Source of the DNA: Bradyrhizobiaceae bacterium
GTDB lineage: Bacteria > Pseudomonadota > Alphaproteobacteria > Rhizobiales > Xanthobacteraceae
Assembly: GCA_020544565.1 (NCBI GenBank)
Contig: CP078014.1
Location: 3,350,016-3,414,015 of the forward strand
Length of the DNA stretch: 64,000 nucleotides
Reading direction: 5' to 3'
The notes below the pieces were generated by a model that had not been told where the DNA came from, ran no database searches, and worked only from the letters and a program-made list of their open reading frames with translations. Below are positions 17,604 to 26,620 of the stretch, in pieces (the first letter of the stretch is position 1; every line of letters begins with the position of its first letter). The translations under genes and the position numbers were made by a program.

Positions 17604-18410
17604 ATGTTAGCCGATCTATGGAAAGCCATCGTCCTTGGCGTGGTCGAGGGCGTGACCGAGTTCCTTCCCGTGTCCTCCACCGGCCATCTGCTCCTGGTGG
17701 AGCGGTTCATGGACCTCGACCAGGACAACTTCTGGAAGTCCTTCGCGGTCATGATCCAGCTCGGCGCCATCCTCGCCATTCTGGTGATCTATTTCGGCCG
17801 GCTGTGGCGCATCGCGCTCGGCATGTTTTCCGATCCGGCGGCGCGGCGGTTCGTGATCGGGGTGCTGCTGGCGTTCCTGCCCGCGGTCATCTTGGGATTG
17901 CTGTTCGGCAGTTTCATCAAGAACGTGCTGTTCAATCCATGGGTGGTGTGCTTCACGCTGATCGCCGGCGGCGCGGTGCTGTTGTGGGTGGACCAGCAGG
18001 ATTTCAATCCGCGGCATCACGACGCCACGGCGTTTTCGCTGCCGATGTATCTCGGCATCGGCATCGCCCAGTGCGCGGCGATGATCCCCGGCGTGTCGCG
18101 CTCCGGCGCGTCCATCGTCGCCGCCATGCTGTTTGGCGCCGACAAGCGCGCGGCGGCGGAATTCTCGTTCTTTCTCGCCATCCCGACCATGATCGGGGCG
18201 TTCGTCTACGACCTCTACAAAAACCGCGCCGACATGACGATGGACCATTCGCTGATCATCGCGGTCGGCTTCGCGGTGTCGTTCGTCACCGCCATCATCG
18301 TGGTCAAGACGTTCCTCGACTACGTCACCCGCCACGGTTTCGCGCTGTTCGCGTGGTGGCGGGTGGTGGTCGGCACGCTGGGGCTGATCGCGCTGGCGCT
18401 GGGGAAATAA
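17604..18410 (+). CDS. uppP: Undecaprenyl-diphosphatase (BacA type)
   Basis: Recycles the peptidoglycan carrier lipid C55-PP at the inner membrane. 268 residues with about eight hydrophobic segments and both signature motifs: VEGVTEFLPVSSTGHLLLVE (residues 14-33) and MIPGVSRSGASI (about 160-171). The catalytic Glu, His and Arg positions are all present. It stands alone, diverging from gst. Confidence 0.96.
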   Translation: MLADLWKAIVLGVVEGVTEFLPVSSTGHLLLVERFMDLDQDNFWKSFAVMIQLGAILAILVIYFGRLWRIALGMFSDPAARRFVIGVLLAFLPAVILGLLFGSFIKNVLFNPWVVCFTLIAGGAVLLWVDQQDFNPRHHDATAFSLPMYLGIGIAQCAAMIPGVSRSGASIVAAMLFGADKRAAAEFSFFLAIPTMIGAFVYDLYKNRADMTMDHSLIIAVGFAVSFVTAIIVVKTFLDYVTRHGFALFAWWRVVVGTLGLIALALGK

Positions 18411-18419
18411 CAGCTTTTA

Positions 18420-18548
18420 TCTTGTCCCGGACGCGGTGCAGCGCATTTCGCGCTGCTCCGCAGAGCCGGGACCGTTACAGGTACGTGCACCGGACGGCCC
18501 CGGATCAGCAGCGCATCGCTCCGCGCTGCGCGGCGTCCGGGGCACAGG
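18420..18548. repeat. Palindromic intergenic repeat with CCGGGACC/CCCGGA motifs
   Basis: The 142-base gap between the convergent uppP and the NDUFA9-like gene is filled by GTCCCGGACGCGGTGCAGCGC...GAGCCGGGACC and CCCCGGATCAGCAGCGC...GCTGCGCGGCGTCCGGGGC. These are two foldable halves sharing GCAGCGCAT. A related CCCGGCTTGCGCTGCGCTTG copy is at 28060-28083. Confidence 0.55.
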
Positions 18549-18552
18549 ATTG

Positions 18553-19518
18553 TCACGCGCCTTTCTGGGCGAACTGTCCGGCCTTGCGGAAGCGCCAGAG
18601 ATAGGACGGCGTCACCGCCTCCAGCGAATCGGGCGTGATGCCAAGACCTTCGAGGGTCAGCCCCGCCGCCTTCGCCGCCTCGGAGACCACATTGTCGCTG
18701 CGCAGCAGGTCGACCTGATCCGGGGTGAGCTTGAAATCGCCCGGCGCGAATTGCAGGAACGCGGCCTTGAGCCGCGCCAGCGCGAACGGCAGCGGCATCA
18801 GCAGCCGCTCGCGCCCGGTGATGCGCAGGATGGCTTCCACCACCTCGCGCATGGTCATCGCCTCCGGGCCGCCGAGTTCGTAGACCGCCCCGGGGCGGGT
18901 CTTGCCGTCCACGGCGTCGGCGACTGCCTCGGCGACATCGCCGGCGAATACCGGCTGCAGCCTGGTGGCTGCACCGACCAGCGGCAGCACCGGTGTCATC
19001 CGCGCCAGCGCCGCGAAACGGTTGGTGAAATGATCCTCGGGGCCGAACATCACCGAGGGCCGCAGGATGGTGGCGTCGGCCGCGGCGGCGCGCACCGCGG
19101 CCTCGCCGGCGGCCTTGGCGCGGGCGTAGCGCGAGGTGGCCGCGTCATCCGCGCCGAGCGCCGAGACATGGACCAGCCGCGCGCCGATGGCGGCGGCGGT
19201 GCGCGCCACGGTGGCCGCGCCCTCGGTCTGCACGGCGTCGAAGGTCTGCGCGCCGCTCTCCCACAGGATGCCCACGAGGTTGACGATCGCGCTAGCGTCG
19301 CGCGCCGCCGCCGTCACCGAGTCGGGGTAGCGCAGATTGGCCTGAACCGCATGAATCTGGCCGACCCGCCCGAGCGGCTGCAGGTGGCCGGCGAGGTCGG
19401 GGCGGCGCACGCCCACCCGGATGCGATACCCGCGCCGGGCCAGCGCCCGGACCACATGGCGGCCGAGAAAACCCGATCCTCCGTAGACGGTGACGAGCGT
19501 ATCGATGGGGGCTGGCAT
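18553..19518 (-). CDS. Complex I NDUFA9-like NAD(P)-binding epimerase-family protein
   Basis: 321 residues. The extended-SDR nucleotide fold is at the N-terminus (LVTVYGGSGFLGRHVVRALARRG), then RYPDSVTAAARDASAIVNLVGIL, RLVHVSALGADDAATSRYARAKAAGE and TILRPSVMFGPEDHFTNRFA. The pattern matches alphaproteobacterial relatives of the mitochondrial complex I subunit NDUFA9. A structural role in NADH dehydrogenase is inference. The catalytic YxxxK is present as YARAK. The ATG at 19518 was chosen over an open upstream extension that has no homology-like sequence. Confidence 0.85.
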   Translation of the reverse strand: MPAPIDTLVTVYGGSGFLGRHVVRALARRGYRIRVGVRRPDLAGHLQPLGRVGQIHAVQANLRYPDSVTAAARDASAIVNLVGILWESGAQTFDAVQTEGAATVARTAAAIGARLVHVSALGADDAATSRYARAKAAGEAAVRAAAADATILRPSVMFGPEDHFTNRFAALARMTPVLPLVGAATRLQPVFAGDVAEAVADAVDGKTRPGAVYELGGPEAMTMREVVEAILRITGRERLLMPLPFALARLKAAFLQFAPGDFKLTPDQVDLLRSDNVVSEAAKAAGLTLEGLGITPDSLEAVTPSYLWRFRKAGQFAQKGA

Positions 19519-19689
19519 CTGGCGTTTCCTGGGCTGGATTCCTGCGCAAGGGGACGGCGCGGGGCCAAGGTTTGGCCAAGGGCCCCGCCGGTTTCCGCGA
19601 TACGCCATCATCCCGGCGCTGTACAGACCCCGCCGTGTCGCGGCGGCTATTTGACAAGCGCGCGAACGATCAATAGTAACCGGCTCAGC

Positions 19690-19774
19690 GCCCAGGTGGT
19701 GGAATTGGTAGACACGCAGGTTTCAGGTACCTGTGCTGCAAGGCGTGAAGGTTCGAGTCCTTTCCTGGGCACCA
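19690..19774 (+). tRNA. tRNA-Leu (anticodon CAG)
   Basis: 85 bases: acceptor stem GCCCAGG / CCTGGGC, D-arm GGTGGAATTGGTAGAC, and anticodon stem CAGGT / ACCTG enclosing loop TTCAGGT (anticodon CAG, reading CUG). A short variable arm is TGCTGCAAGGCGTGA, then T-arm GGTTCGAGTCC and an encoded CCA. It begins 171 bases upstream of the diverging NDUFA9-like start. Confidence 0.97.
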
Positions 19775-19965
19775 TCGCTTGACAACGGCATCCGCTCGGG
19801 ATGCCTTCCGGACGGGCGGTGCGCCGCTTCGTCGCGGCTCGTTCGTCGCGATCCGGGCGCTCCGCTCCGGTTCTCCGCGCGGCCTGTCTCTCGTCTGGCT
19901 CGTTCGTGGCCGCGGTCCTTCAAGGGTGACATGCTTCAAGGGGGGCATTCTTGCAGGGTGATTTC

Positions 19966-20385
19966 ATGAAACGCGCCGCCGTCATCGTCTCTGCGCTCTC
20001 GGTCCCCGCGCTCCTGCTCCCCGCATTCCTGCTTGTCTCGGCGCCGGCCGTCGCCCTGGACGCGCGGTTCGCGGCCGCCCTGAAGAAGCTCGATCCGCAG
20101 ACCCGGCTCGAACAGGTCTGCGATCTCGAAGCCATGAGCCGGATCTCCCGCGACTCCAATCCCTACCGCCCCGACCGCGCCAAGACCGACGTGCTGTCCC
20201 ATCCGAAACACACCGGCGATACGGTGACCGGCTCCGGCGGCGCGTTCCGCAGCAAGGGCAAGTGGTATGCGTTTTCCTTCACCTGCAAGGGCACGCCCGA
20301 CCACATGAACGTGGTGTCGTTCACCTACAAGATCGGCGCGCCCATCCCCGAATCGAAATGGGCGGCGCTCGGCCTGTGGCGGTGA
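19966..20385 (+). CDS. DUF930-like secreted protein
   Basis: 139 residues. A cleavable signal peptide spans about residues 1-30 (MKRAAVIVSALSVPALLLPAFLL...APAVALDA). The mature domain follows: LKKLDPQTRLEQVCDLEAMSRI, DRAKTDVLSHPKHTGDTVTGSGGAFRSKGKWYAFSFTCKGTPDHMNVVSF. It ends in a predicted beta-rich region with two cysteines that could pair. This resembles the DUF930 family of rhizobial envelope proteins; no function is known. The ATG at 19966 has AGGGTG upstream. Confidence 0.75.
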   Translation: MKRAAVIVSALSVPALLLPAFLLVSAPAVALDARFAAALKKLDPQTRLEQVCDLEAMSRISRDSNPYRPDRAKTDVLSHPKHTGDTVTGSGGAFRSKGKWYAFSFTCKGTPDHMNVVSFTYKIGAPIPESKWAALGLWR

Positions 20386-20396
20386 GGCGGCCGGCA

Positions 20397-21173
20397 CTAA
20401 GGCTTGGTGTCTTGACCGCGATCCTGTGATCTTGCCTTCACGGCGACGCCGGCGGGTTTGGCCCGCATCCGGATGTGCCCGCCATCGACTTTCTCAATAT
20501 CGAAGGCGCCGGTCTTGCGGACGAGATCGCTCAGTTTCGAGCAGCCGTAGGTTCGCACGTCGAAATCCGAGAACAGATTCGAAATATGCTGTCCGACCGG
20601 GCCGAGCATCACCCATCCGTCTTCGTTTTCAGTCTGTGAAATGGCCTTGTTCAGGATCGCCACGGCGGCACTTGGCGGCTGCAGGGATCTGGGTTTGACA
20701 TGGCCGTCCTTGGTGGATGGGGTTGCGGACGGAAGCAGGTTCTCCGTGTAGATGAACCGGCGGCACGCCTGCCGGAAGCTCTCCGGGGTTTTCTGCGCGC
20801 CGACGCCGTAAACGTCCGCGCCCTGCTCGCGCAGTCGGGACGCAAGACGCGTAAAATCACTGTCGGAGGAGACCAGACAGAAGCCGTCGAAGCGCCCGCT
20901 GTGCAGAAGGTCCATGGCGTCGATCACAAGGGCGATGTCGGATGCATTCTTGCCAGTGGTGTAGGCAAACTGCTGATAAGGATCGATGGCGTATTTCTGA
21001 AGAAGCTCGGCCCATGATTTGAGGCGCGGGCTGGAAAAATCCCCATAAATCCGGCGCACGCTGGCTTCGCCGAACTTTGCGATTTCCTCAAACAGGCCTT
21101 CTGCAATCTGCGGCGACGTATTGTCTGCGTCGATGAGAACCGCGAAGCGGGGCAGACGTTGCTCGATGCTCAT
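20397..21173 (-). CDS. NYN-domain ribonuclease-like protein with C-terminal LOTUS/OST-HTH
   Basis: 258 residues. The N-terminal NYN (PIN-like) domain has the acidic set FAVLIDADNTSP, NASDIALVIDAMDLLHSG and CLVSSDSDFTRLASRLREQG, with the metal-binding aspartates. The C-terminal segment at about residues 170-240 (WVMLGPVGQHISNLFSDFDVRTYGCSKLSDLVRKTGAFDIEK) matches the OST-HTH/LOTUS RNA-binding fold. The combination suggests an RNA-processing nuclease; its target is unknown. The ATG at 21173 gives MSIEQRLPRFAVLID; an upstream start would add ten residues. Confidence 0.85.
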   Translation of the reverse strand: MSIEQRLPRFAVLIDADNTSPQIAEGLFEEIAKFGEASVRRIYGDFSSPRLKSWAELLQKYAIDPYQQFAYTTGKNASDIALVIDAMDLLHSGRFDGFCLVSSDSDFTRLASRLREQGADVYGVGAQKTPESFRQACRRFIYTENLLPSATPSTKDGHVKPRSLQPPSAAVAILNKAISQTENEDGWVMLGPVGQHISNLFSDFDVRTYGCSKLSDLVRKTGAFDIEKVDGGHIRMRAKPAGVAVKARSQDRGQDTKP

Positions 21174-21370
21174 ATGTTGCCTTTTCCGTTGCCGGCCAGC
21201 CAATCATGAACCTGCCTGCGCAAACGTGAAAGAATGGCGGAACCCGGCCGACGGCGAGCGATCAAGGTTAACGATAGCCGGCTATCACCTCTCGTCGCCC
21301 GGGGATTTGGGCGGTAGTCTAGGCCGCAACGATTCGATTGGACCAGACAACCTTGAAGGCTGCGCCGACC

Positions 21371-21985
21371 ATGACCATCCGCCTGCATCGCGGCGACCTG
21401 CCGGACCTGTCGCGCTACACCACGTCGGTGGCGATCGACACCGAGACGCTCGGCCTCAATCCGCATCGCGACCGGCTGTGCGTGGTGCAACTGTCGAACG
21501 GCGACGGCTCGGCCGACGTGGTGCAGATTCCCGCCGGCCACACCGACGCGCCGAACCTGAAGGCGCTGCTGGGTGATCCGGCCGTCACCAAGATTTTCCA
21601 CTTCGCCCGGTTCGATCTCGCCGTGCTGTTTCATTCCTTCGGCGTCATGCCCGGGCCGGTCTACTGCACCAAGATCGCCTCGCGCCTCGTCCGCACCTAC
21701 ACCGACCGCCATGGCCTGAAGGACCTGGTGCGCGAACTGCTCGGCATCGAGTTGTCGAAGCAGCAGCAGTCGAGCGACTGGGGTGCGGCGAGCCTGAGCG
21801 ACGCCCAGCTCGCCTATGCGGCTTCCGACGTGCTGTACCTGCATGCCCTGCGCGACAGGCTGGACGCCATGCTGGCGCGGGACAACCGCGAGGACCTGGC
21901 GGACGCCTGCTTCCGGTTCCTGCCGGTCCGGGCCCGGCTCGACCTTCAGGGCTGGGACGACGCCGACATCTTCGCCCACTCCTGA
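21371..21985 (+). CDS. rnd: Ribonuclease D-type 3'-5' exonuclease (no HRDC domain)
   Basis: 204 residues, only the DEDDy exonuclease domain: Exo I AIDTETLGL, Exo II FHFARFDLAVLF, Exo III YAASDVLYL with the catalytic Tyr. The HRDC domains of full-length E. coli RNase D are absent, as in many alphaproteobacteria. It probably trims tRNA or structured RNA 3' ends. It stands upstream of the lpt genes. ATG at 21371. Confidence 0.9.
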   Translation: MTIRLHRGDLPDLSRYTTSVAIDTETLGLNPHRDRLCVVQLSNGDGSADVVQIPAGHTDAPNLKALLGDPAVTKIFHFARFDLAVLFHSFGVMPGPVYCTKIASRLVRTYTDRHGLKDLVRELLGIELSKQQQSSDWGAASLSDAQLAYAASDVLYLHALRDRLDAMLARDNREDLADACFRFLPVRARLDLQGWDDADIFAHS

Positions 21986-22177
21986 GGGGGCGGAGGCCGG
22001 CCCGCCCGGCCCGGTCTCTGGCGGGAAAGTGGGAAACCGCCCCGATTTCGTCACACTGCTCGCCCTGTTGTCGGCCACAGTGGTCCGGCGGGATGGTCCC
22101 GAGGGGACTGGCCCGGCTGTCAAAGACGGCCGGATCGGGGTATTTTGGGCGGACGGCCGGGCGTTTCGGAGCAGCTT

Positions 22178-22927
22178 TTGTATTCGGTTCAGACCCACAA
22201 CTATCAGGCGGGCGCGGACAGGCGCTATGCCCGGGCCATGCGCCACAGCCGCCGCGTGCGGCTGATGCGCCGCGCCGTGCCGGTGGTGGTCGTCGCCGCG
22301 CTGCTGGCCGTGATCGGGCTGTCGGTGTTCAATCCGTTCCGGATCCTGTCCAAGCTGCCGCTCGATATCGGCAGCCTCGCGGTGTCCGGTTCGAGGATCA
22401 CCATGGAGTCGCCGCATCTCGCGGGCTTCACCCAGGACAAGCGGCCTTACGAATTGTGGGCCAAGGCGGCGACGCAGGACGTCACCAAGCCGACCAATGT
22501 CGAGCTCAGCCAGTTGCGCGCCAAGATCCAGATGGAAGACAAGTCGGACGTCACCATGGATGCGCGCCGCGGCCTGTTCGACACCAAGACGCAGCTGCTC
22601 AATCTGAACGATGATATCTTCCTGCAGTCCTCCACCGGCTACGAGGCGCGGCTGACCCAGGCGGTGGTCGATCTCGGCGGCGGCACGGTGTCGTCGGACG
22701 AGCCGGTGGCGGTGAAACTGCTCAACGGCACGCTGGACGCGCAGCGACTGCGGATCACCGAGAATGGAGCGCTGGTGAAATTCGATGGCGGGGTTTCGAT
22801 GATTCTCATTCCCGACAAGCCGGCCGCCAAGCAGGGCTCGGCGGATGCGGCAGCGAACATGGCGGCGGACGCGGCTCCCGCGCAGGCCGGCGGGCCGGCG
22901 CCAGCGCGGGATGCGGTCACGCGATGA
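22178..22927 (+). CDS. lptC: LPS export protein LptC
   Basis: 249 residues. One N-terminal membrane anchor lies at about residues 30-50 (RRAVPVVVVAALLAVIGLSVF). The periplasmic beta-jellyroll follows (ITMESPHLAGFTQDKRPYELWAKAATQDVTKPTNVELSQLRA, then GYEARLTQAVVDLGGGTVSSDEPV). LptC bridges LptBFG and LptA in LPS transport. The start is taken as the TTG at 22178 because GGAG lies six bases before it. An in-frame ATG at 22238 would still keep the anchor. It overlaps lptA by ATGA. Confidence 0.88.
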   Translation: MYSVQTHNYQAGADRRYARAMRHSRRVRLMRRAVPVVVVAALLAVIGLSVFNPFRILSKLPLDIGSLAVSGSRITMESPHLAGFTQDKRPYELWAKAATQDVTKPTNVELSQLRAKIQMEDKSDVTMDARRGLFDTKTQLLNLNDDIFLQSSTGYEARLTQAVVDLGGGTVSSDEPVAVKLLNGTLDAQRLRITENGALVKFDGGVSMILIPDKPAAKQGSADAAANMAADAAPAQAGGPAPARDAVTR

Positions 22928-23634
22928 GCCGGGCGATGATGTCGGAACGTGCGGGATTGATCTTGGCGCGGCTGGCGGCTGCGGTGACGCTGGGCCTTGT
23001 CATGGCCGGCGGCGGCCAAGCGCTGGCGCAGGGCTCGATGCAGGGCGTGCCCAATGCGATGCAGGGCTTCTCCCAGAACCGCGATCAGCCGATCCATATC
23101 GACGCCGCCACCCTCGAAGTGCGCGACAAGGACAAGGCCGCGACCTTCAGCGGCAACGTCAAGGTGGTGCAGGGCGACACCACCCTGCGCAGCAAGACCC
23201 TGGTGGTGTTCTACGACAACGACCAGCCCGCCGCCGGCGGCAAGAAGCCGGCGATGAAGTCGTCGACGCCGGGTCCCGGCGGCAATTCGTCGATCAAGCG
23301 GCTGGAGGCGAAAGGCGGGGTCATCGTCACCCAGAAGGAGCAGACGGTGACCGGCGACCGCGGCGTGTTCGACATGCGCGCCAACACCGTGACGATGTAT
23401 GGCAACGTGCTGCTGACCAAGGACAAGAACGTGCTGCGCGGCGACCGGCTGATCGTCGATCTCACCACCGGCATTTCCCGGGTCGAGTCGGACAGCGGCC
23501 GCGTCTCCGGCGTGTTCCAGTCCTCTCCGAGCAAATCGCCGGGCGGCGGCAACCCCGCCGCGCCGGCCCCCGGCGCGCCGGGAAAGCCGCTCAAGCTCAA
23601 TGCGTTGCCGGCTGCCAAGCCGCCACGTGGTTGA
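22924..23634 (+). CDS. lptA: LPS transport periplasmic protein LptA
   Basis: 236 residues with a signal peptide (LAAAVTLGLVMAGGGQALAQ). The OstA/LptA repeat fold follows: QPIHIDAATLEVRDKDKAATFSGNVKVVQGDTTLRSKTLVVFYD, then VIVTQKEQTVTGDRGVFDMRANTVTMYGNVLLTKDKNVLRGDRLIVDLTTG. A Pro/Gly/Ala-rich C-terminus ends the protein. It forms the periplasmic bridge for lipopolysaccharide. It starts four bases before the lptC stop, so translation is probably coupled. Confidence 0.92.
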   Translation: MSRAMMSERAGLILARLAAAVTLGLVMAGGGQALAQGSMQGVPNAMQGFSQNRDQPIHIDAATLEVRDKDKAATFSGNVKVVQGDTTLRSKTLVVFYDNDQPAAGGKKPAMKSSTPGPGGNSSIKRLEAKGGVIVTQKEQTVTGDRGVFDMRANTVTMYGNVLLTKDKNVLRGDRLIVDLTTGISRVESDSGRVSGVFQSSPSKSPGGGNPAAPAPGAPGKPLKLNALPAAKPPRG

Positions 23635-23727
23635 ACCGGGTGGCGCAACTCTGTATCACCCGGCCCTCCGAGGGCTTAAGCTCTGCGGCGGCTTGCGGTC
23701 GCTGCTGCGGGATTGATTGAAACGGGC

Positions 23728-24744
23728 ATGGTGGACTTGCTGGGCATATTTCGCCGACGCGGCCCGGTGCGGGGACGGCAGGGCTTCGCCCGCGCGCGCG
23801 CCGAGGGGGCGCGTGCGGACATCACGGCCCTCGGCAGCCCGATCGGCGATCTGGCGGCGTCCACGATCGGCGAACAGCCCGTGCCCGTCGCCGCCGAAGC
23901 CTCCGGCTTCGCCCTCGATGCGCCGCCGATCCCGCGCAACCTGTCGCGTCCGTCCGCGGCGGCGGAGCCGCGCCGCGAGCGGGCGGCCGATCATGCCGCG
24001 CCGCCACAGCGGGCGGCCCATGCCGGCTATCTCGCCATCCATGGCGTCGAGAAAAGCTTCGGCACCCGCAAGATCGTGCGCGGCGTCAGCATCTATGTCC
24101 GCCGCGGCGAGGCGGTCGGCATTCTCGGGCCCAACGGCGCCGGCAAGACCACGGTGTTCTACATGATCACCGGGCTGATCAAGCCGGACCGCGGCCGCGT
24201 CGAACTCGACGGCCACGACGTCACGCAGCTGCCGATGTATCAGCGCGCGCGGCTCGGCATCGGCTACCTGCCGCAGGAAGCCTCGATCTTCCGCGGCCTG
24301 TCGGTGGAGGACAACATCCGCGCGGTGCTGGAAGTGGTCGAGCCGGACAAGCGCAAGCGCGAGCGCGAGCTTGATTCGCTGCTGGAGGAATTCCACATCA
24401 CGCGGCTGCGCAAGTCACCGTCGATCGCGCTGTCGGGCGGCGAGCGGCGGCGCGTGGAAATCGCCCGGGCGCTGGCGTCGCGGCCGAGCTACATGCTGCT
24501 CGACGAGCCGTTCGCCGGCATCGATCCGATCGCGGTGGGCGACATCCAGCAGCTGGTGCGCCATCTCACCAATCGCGGCATCGGCGTTCTCATCACCGAC
24601 CACAATGTGCGCGAGACCCTCGGCCTCACCGACCGCACCTACATCGTCTATGCCGGCGAGGTGCTGACCGAGGGTAGCCCCGAGGAGATCGTCAACGATC
24701 CCGACGTGCGCCGGCTCTATCTCGGTGAGGAATTCCGGCTGTAG
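23728..24744 (+). CDS. lptB: LPS export ABC transporter ATP-binding protein LptB, N-terminally extended
   Basis: 338 residues. The ABC domain occupies about residues 100-338: Walker A GILGPNGAGKTTVFYM, Q-loop YLPQEASIFR, signature SGGERRRVEIARAL, Walker B YMLLDEPFAGIDP, and switch His in ITDHNVRETL. This matches LptB over the usual 240 residues. The first 100 residues are an added Arg/Ala/Pro-rich, low-complexity segment with no recognisable domain; similar extensions occur in Bradyrhizobium relatives. The ATG at 23728 sits 93 bases after lptA. It energises LptFG, encoded elsewhere. Confidence 0.92.
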   Translation: MVDLLGIFRRRGPVRGRQGFARARAEGARADITALGSPIGDLAASTIGEQPVPVAAEASGFALDAPPIPRNLSRPSAAAEPRRERAADHAAPPQRAAHAGYLAIHGVEKSFGTRKIVRGVSIYVRRGEAVGILGPNGAGKTTVFYMITGLIKPDRGRVELDGHDVTQLPMYQRARLGIGYLPQEASIFRGLSVEDNIRAVLEVVEPDKRKRERELDSLLEEFHITRLRKSPSIALSGGERRRVEIARALASRPSYMLLDEPFAGIDPIAVGDIQQLVRHLTNRGIGVLITDHNVRETLGLTDRTYIVYAGEVLTEGSPEEIVNDPDVRRLYLGEEFRL

Positions 24745-24878
24745 CCGCGGACACGTGGGCGCTTGCGGCGGCCGGGGCGCCTTCCCATTTTTGATCCAGG
24801 TCGTATACATCGCCCTGAGAACAAGATAAGCAAGAAACGGACCAATTCTTATCGAAGAATGTCCTTCAGGTCTGTTTG

Positions 24879-26534
24879 ATGGCTCTGACGCAGAGACTAG
24901 AGTTCCGCCAGTCCCAGTCGCTGGTGATGACGCCGCAGCTGATGCAGGCGATCAAGTTGCTGCAGCTTTCCAACCTTGATCTGGTGACGTTCGTCGAGGA
25001 GGAGCTGGAGCGGAACCCGCTGTTGGAACGCGCGGACCATGATGGCGCGCCCGAGCGCGGCGATGGCGCCGCCGGGCCGGCCGAGTCCGAGCAGTCGTTT
25101 GCCGAAGGCTTTTCCGGCGACACGGACGCGTCCTCTGATCCCGACGGCGGCGACGCCGGCAGTGCGGATGGTTTCGAGCCTGCGGTCGAGGACTGGATGA
25201 GCAGCAGCCTCGGCAGCCGCGCCGAGATCGAGCAGACCCTCGATACCGGCATGGAGAACGTATTCTCCGAGGAACCGGCCGAGGCCGCCGCCCGCACCGC
25301 GCAGGATGCCGCGCCCACCGCCTATACCGAATGGGGCGGCGGGGCCTCCAACGACGACGACTACAATCTGGAAGCCTTCGTCGCCGCCGAAACCACCCTC
25401 GCCGACCATCTCGCTGAACAGCTGGCGGTGGCGTTCGCCGATCCGGTGCGCCGCATGATCGGCCAGTACCTGATCGATCTGGTCGACGAAGCCGGCTACC
25501 TGCCGCCTGATCTCGGCGATGCGGCGGACAAGCTCGGCGCCTCGGCCGCCGAAGTCGCGGCGGTGCTGGCGGCGCTGCAGACCTTCGATCCGCCGGGCGT
25601 GTGCGCGCGCAATCTCAGTGAATGCCTCGCCATCCAGTTGCGCGAGCGCGACCGCTACGACCCGGCGATGCGCGCGCTGGTGGAGAATCTCGATCTGCTG
25701 GCCAAGCGCGACATCGCCGCGCTGCGCAGGATCTGCGGCGTCGATGACGAGGACATCGCCGACATGATCGGCGAGATCCGCCACCTTGATCCGAAGCCCG
25801 GGCTGAAGTTCGGCTCCGCCAAGGCGCAGTCGGTGGTGCCGGACGTCTATGTGCGTCCCGGTCCTGATGGCGGCTGGCATGTCGAACTCAACAGCGACAC
25901 GCTGCCGAAGGTTCTGGTCAATCAGGTCTATTATTCCGAGTTGTCGAAAACCATTCGCAAGGACGGCGACAAATCCTATTTCACCGACTGCCTGCAGAAC
26001 GCGACCTGGCTGGTGCGGGCGCTCGACCAGCGCGCGCGCACCATCCTCAAGGTCGCCACCGAGATCGTGCGCCAACAGGACGGTTTTTTCACGCAAGGGG
26101 TGGCGCATCTGCGGCCGCTGAATCTGAAGACCGTGGCCGACGCCATCCAGATGCACGAATCGACGGTGTCGCGCGTCACCGCCAACAAATACATGGCGAC
26201 CAGTCGCGGCACGTTCGAGCTGAAATATTTCTTCACCGCCTCGATCGCCTCGGCCGACGGCGGCGACGCCCATTCGGCGGAAGCGGTGCGGCATCGCATC
26301 AAGCAGTTGATCGACGCGGAAAACCCCGCCGCCATCCTGTCGGACGACACCATCGTGGAACGGTTGCGCGGCGACGGCATTGATATCGCCCGGCGCACCG
26401 TCGCGAAGTATCGCGAAGCCATGCGCATTCCGTCGTCGGTGCAGCGCCGTCGCGACAAGCAGGGCATGCTCGGCGCGGCGCGCGGCGCAGTCGCTCCGGC
26501 GATGCACAAATCCCGCGACACCGCAACGGCTTGA
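24879..26534 (+). CDS. rpoN: RNA polymerase sigma-54 factor
   Basis: 551 residues. Region I is the Gln/Leu-rich N-terminus (LEFRQSQSLVMTPQLMQAIKLLQLSNLDLVTFVEEELERNPLLE). An acidic region II spans about 50-160. The core-binding domain and the DNA-binding region follow (LNLKTVADAIQMHESTVSRVTANKYM, with TSRGTFELKYFF). The RpoN box ARRTVAKYREAM is near the C-terminus. It serves nitrogen and other activator-dependent promoters. hpf and ptsN follow, the usual cluster. An ATG at 24879 is chosen over the in-frame TTG one codon earlier. Confidence 0.97.
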   Translation: MALTQRLEFRQSQSLVMTPQLMQAIKLLQLSNLDLVTFVEEELERNPLLERADHDGAPERGDGAAGPAESEQSFAEGFSGDTDASSDPDGGDAGSADGFEPAVEDWMSSSLGSRAEIEQTLDTGMENVFSEEPAEAAARTAQDAAPTAYTEWGGGASNDDDYNLEAFVAAETTLADHLAEQLAVAFADPVRRMIGQYLIDLVDEAGYLPPDLGDAADKLGASAAEVAAVLAALQTFDPPGVCARNLSECLAIQLRERDRYDPAMRALVENLDLLAKRDIAALRRICGVDDEDIADMIGEIRHLDPKPGLKFGSAKAQSVVPDVYVRPGPDGGWHVELNSDTLPKVLVNQVYYSELSKTIRKDGDKSYFTDCLQNATWLVRALDQRARTILKVATEIVRQQDGFFTQGVAHLRPLNLKTVADAIQMHESTVSRVTANKYMATSRGTFELKYFFTASIASADGGDAHSAEAVRHRIKQLIDAENPAAILSDDTIVERLRGDGIDIARRTVAKYREAMRIPSSVQRRRDKQGMLGAARGAVAPAMHKSRDTATA

Positions 26535-26620
26535 CTGCGGCGTCAGGACGCGGAACCCTTCCATGACGGTTCGAGCCACGAACACCGGTCCGAAATCCGA
26601 ACAAGCAAACGAGGCATGAC

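Noticed and set aside
24745..24878. Sigma-54 promoter upstream of rpoN
   Set aside because: No GG-N10-GC element of TGGCAC/TTGCA type was seen. Autoregulation of rpoN cannot be supported from this sequence.
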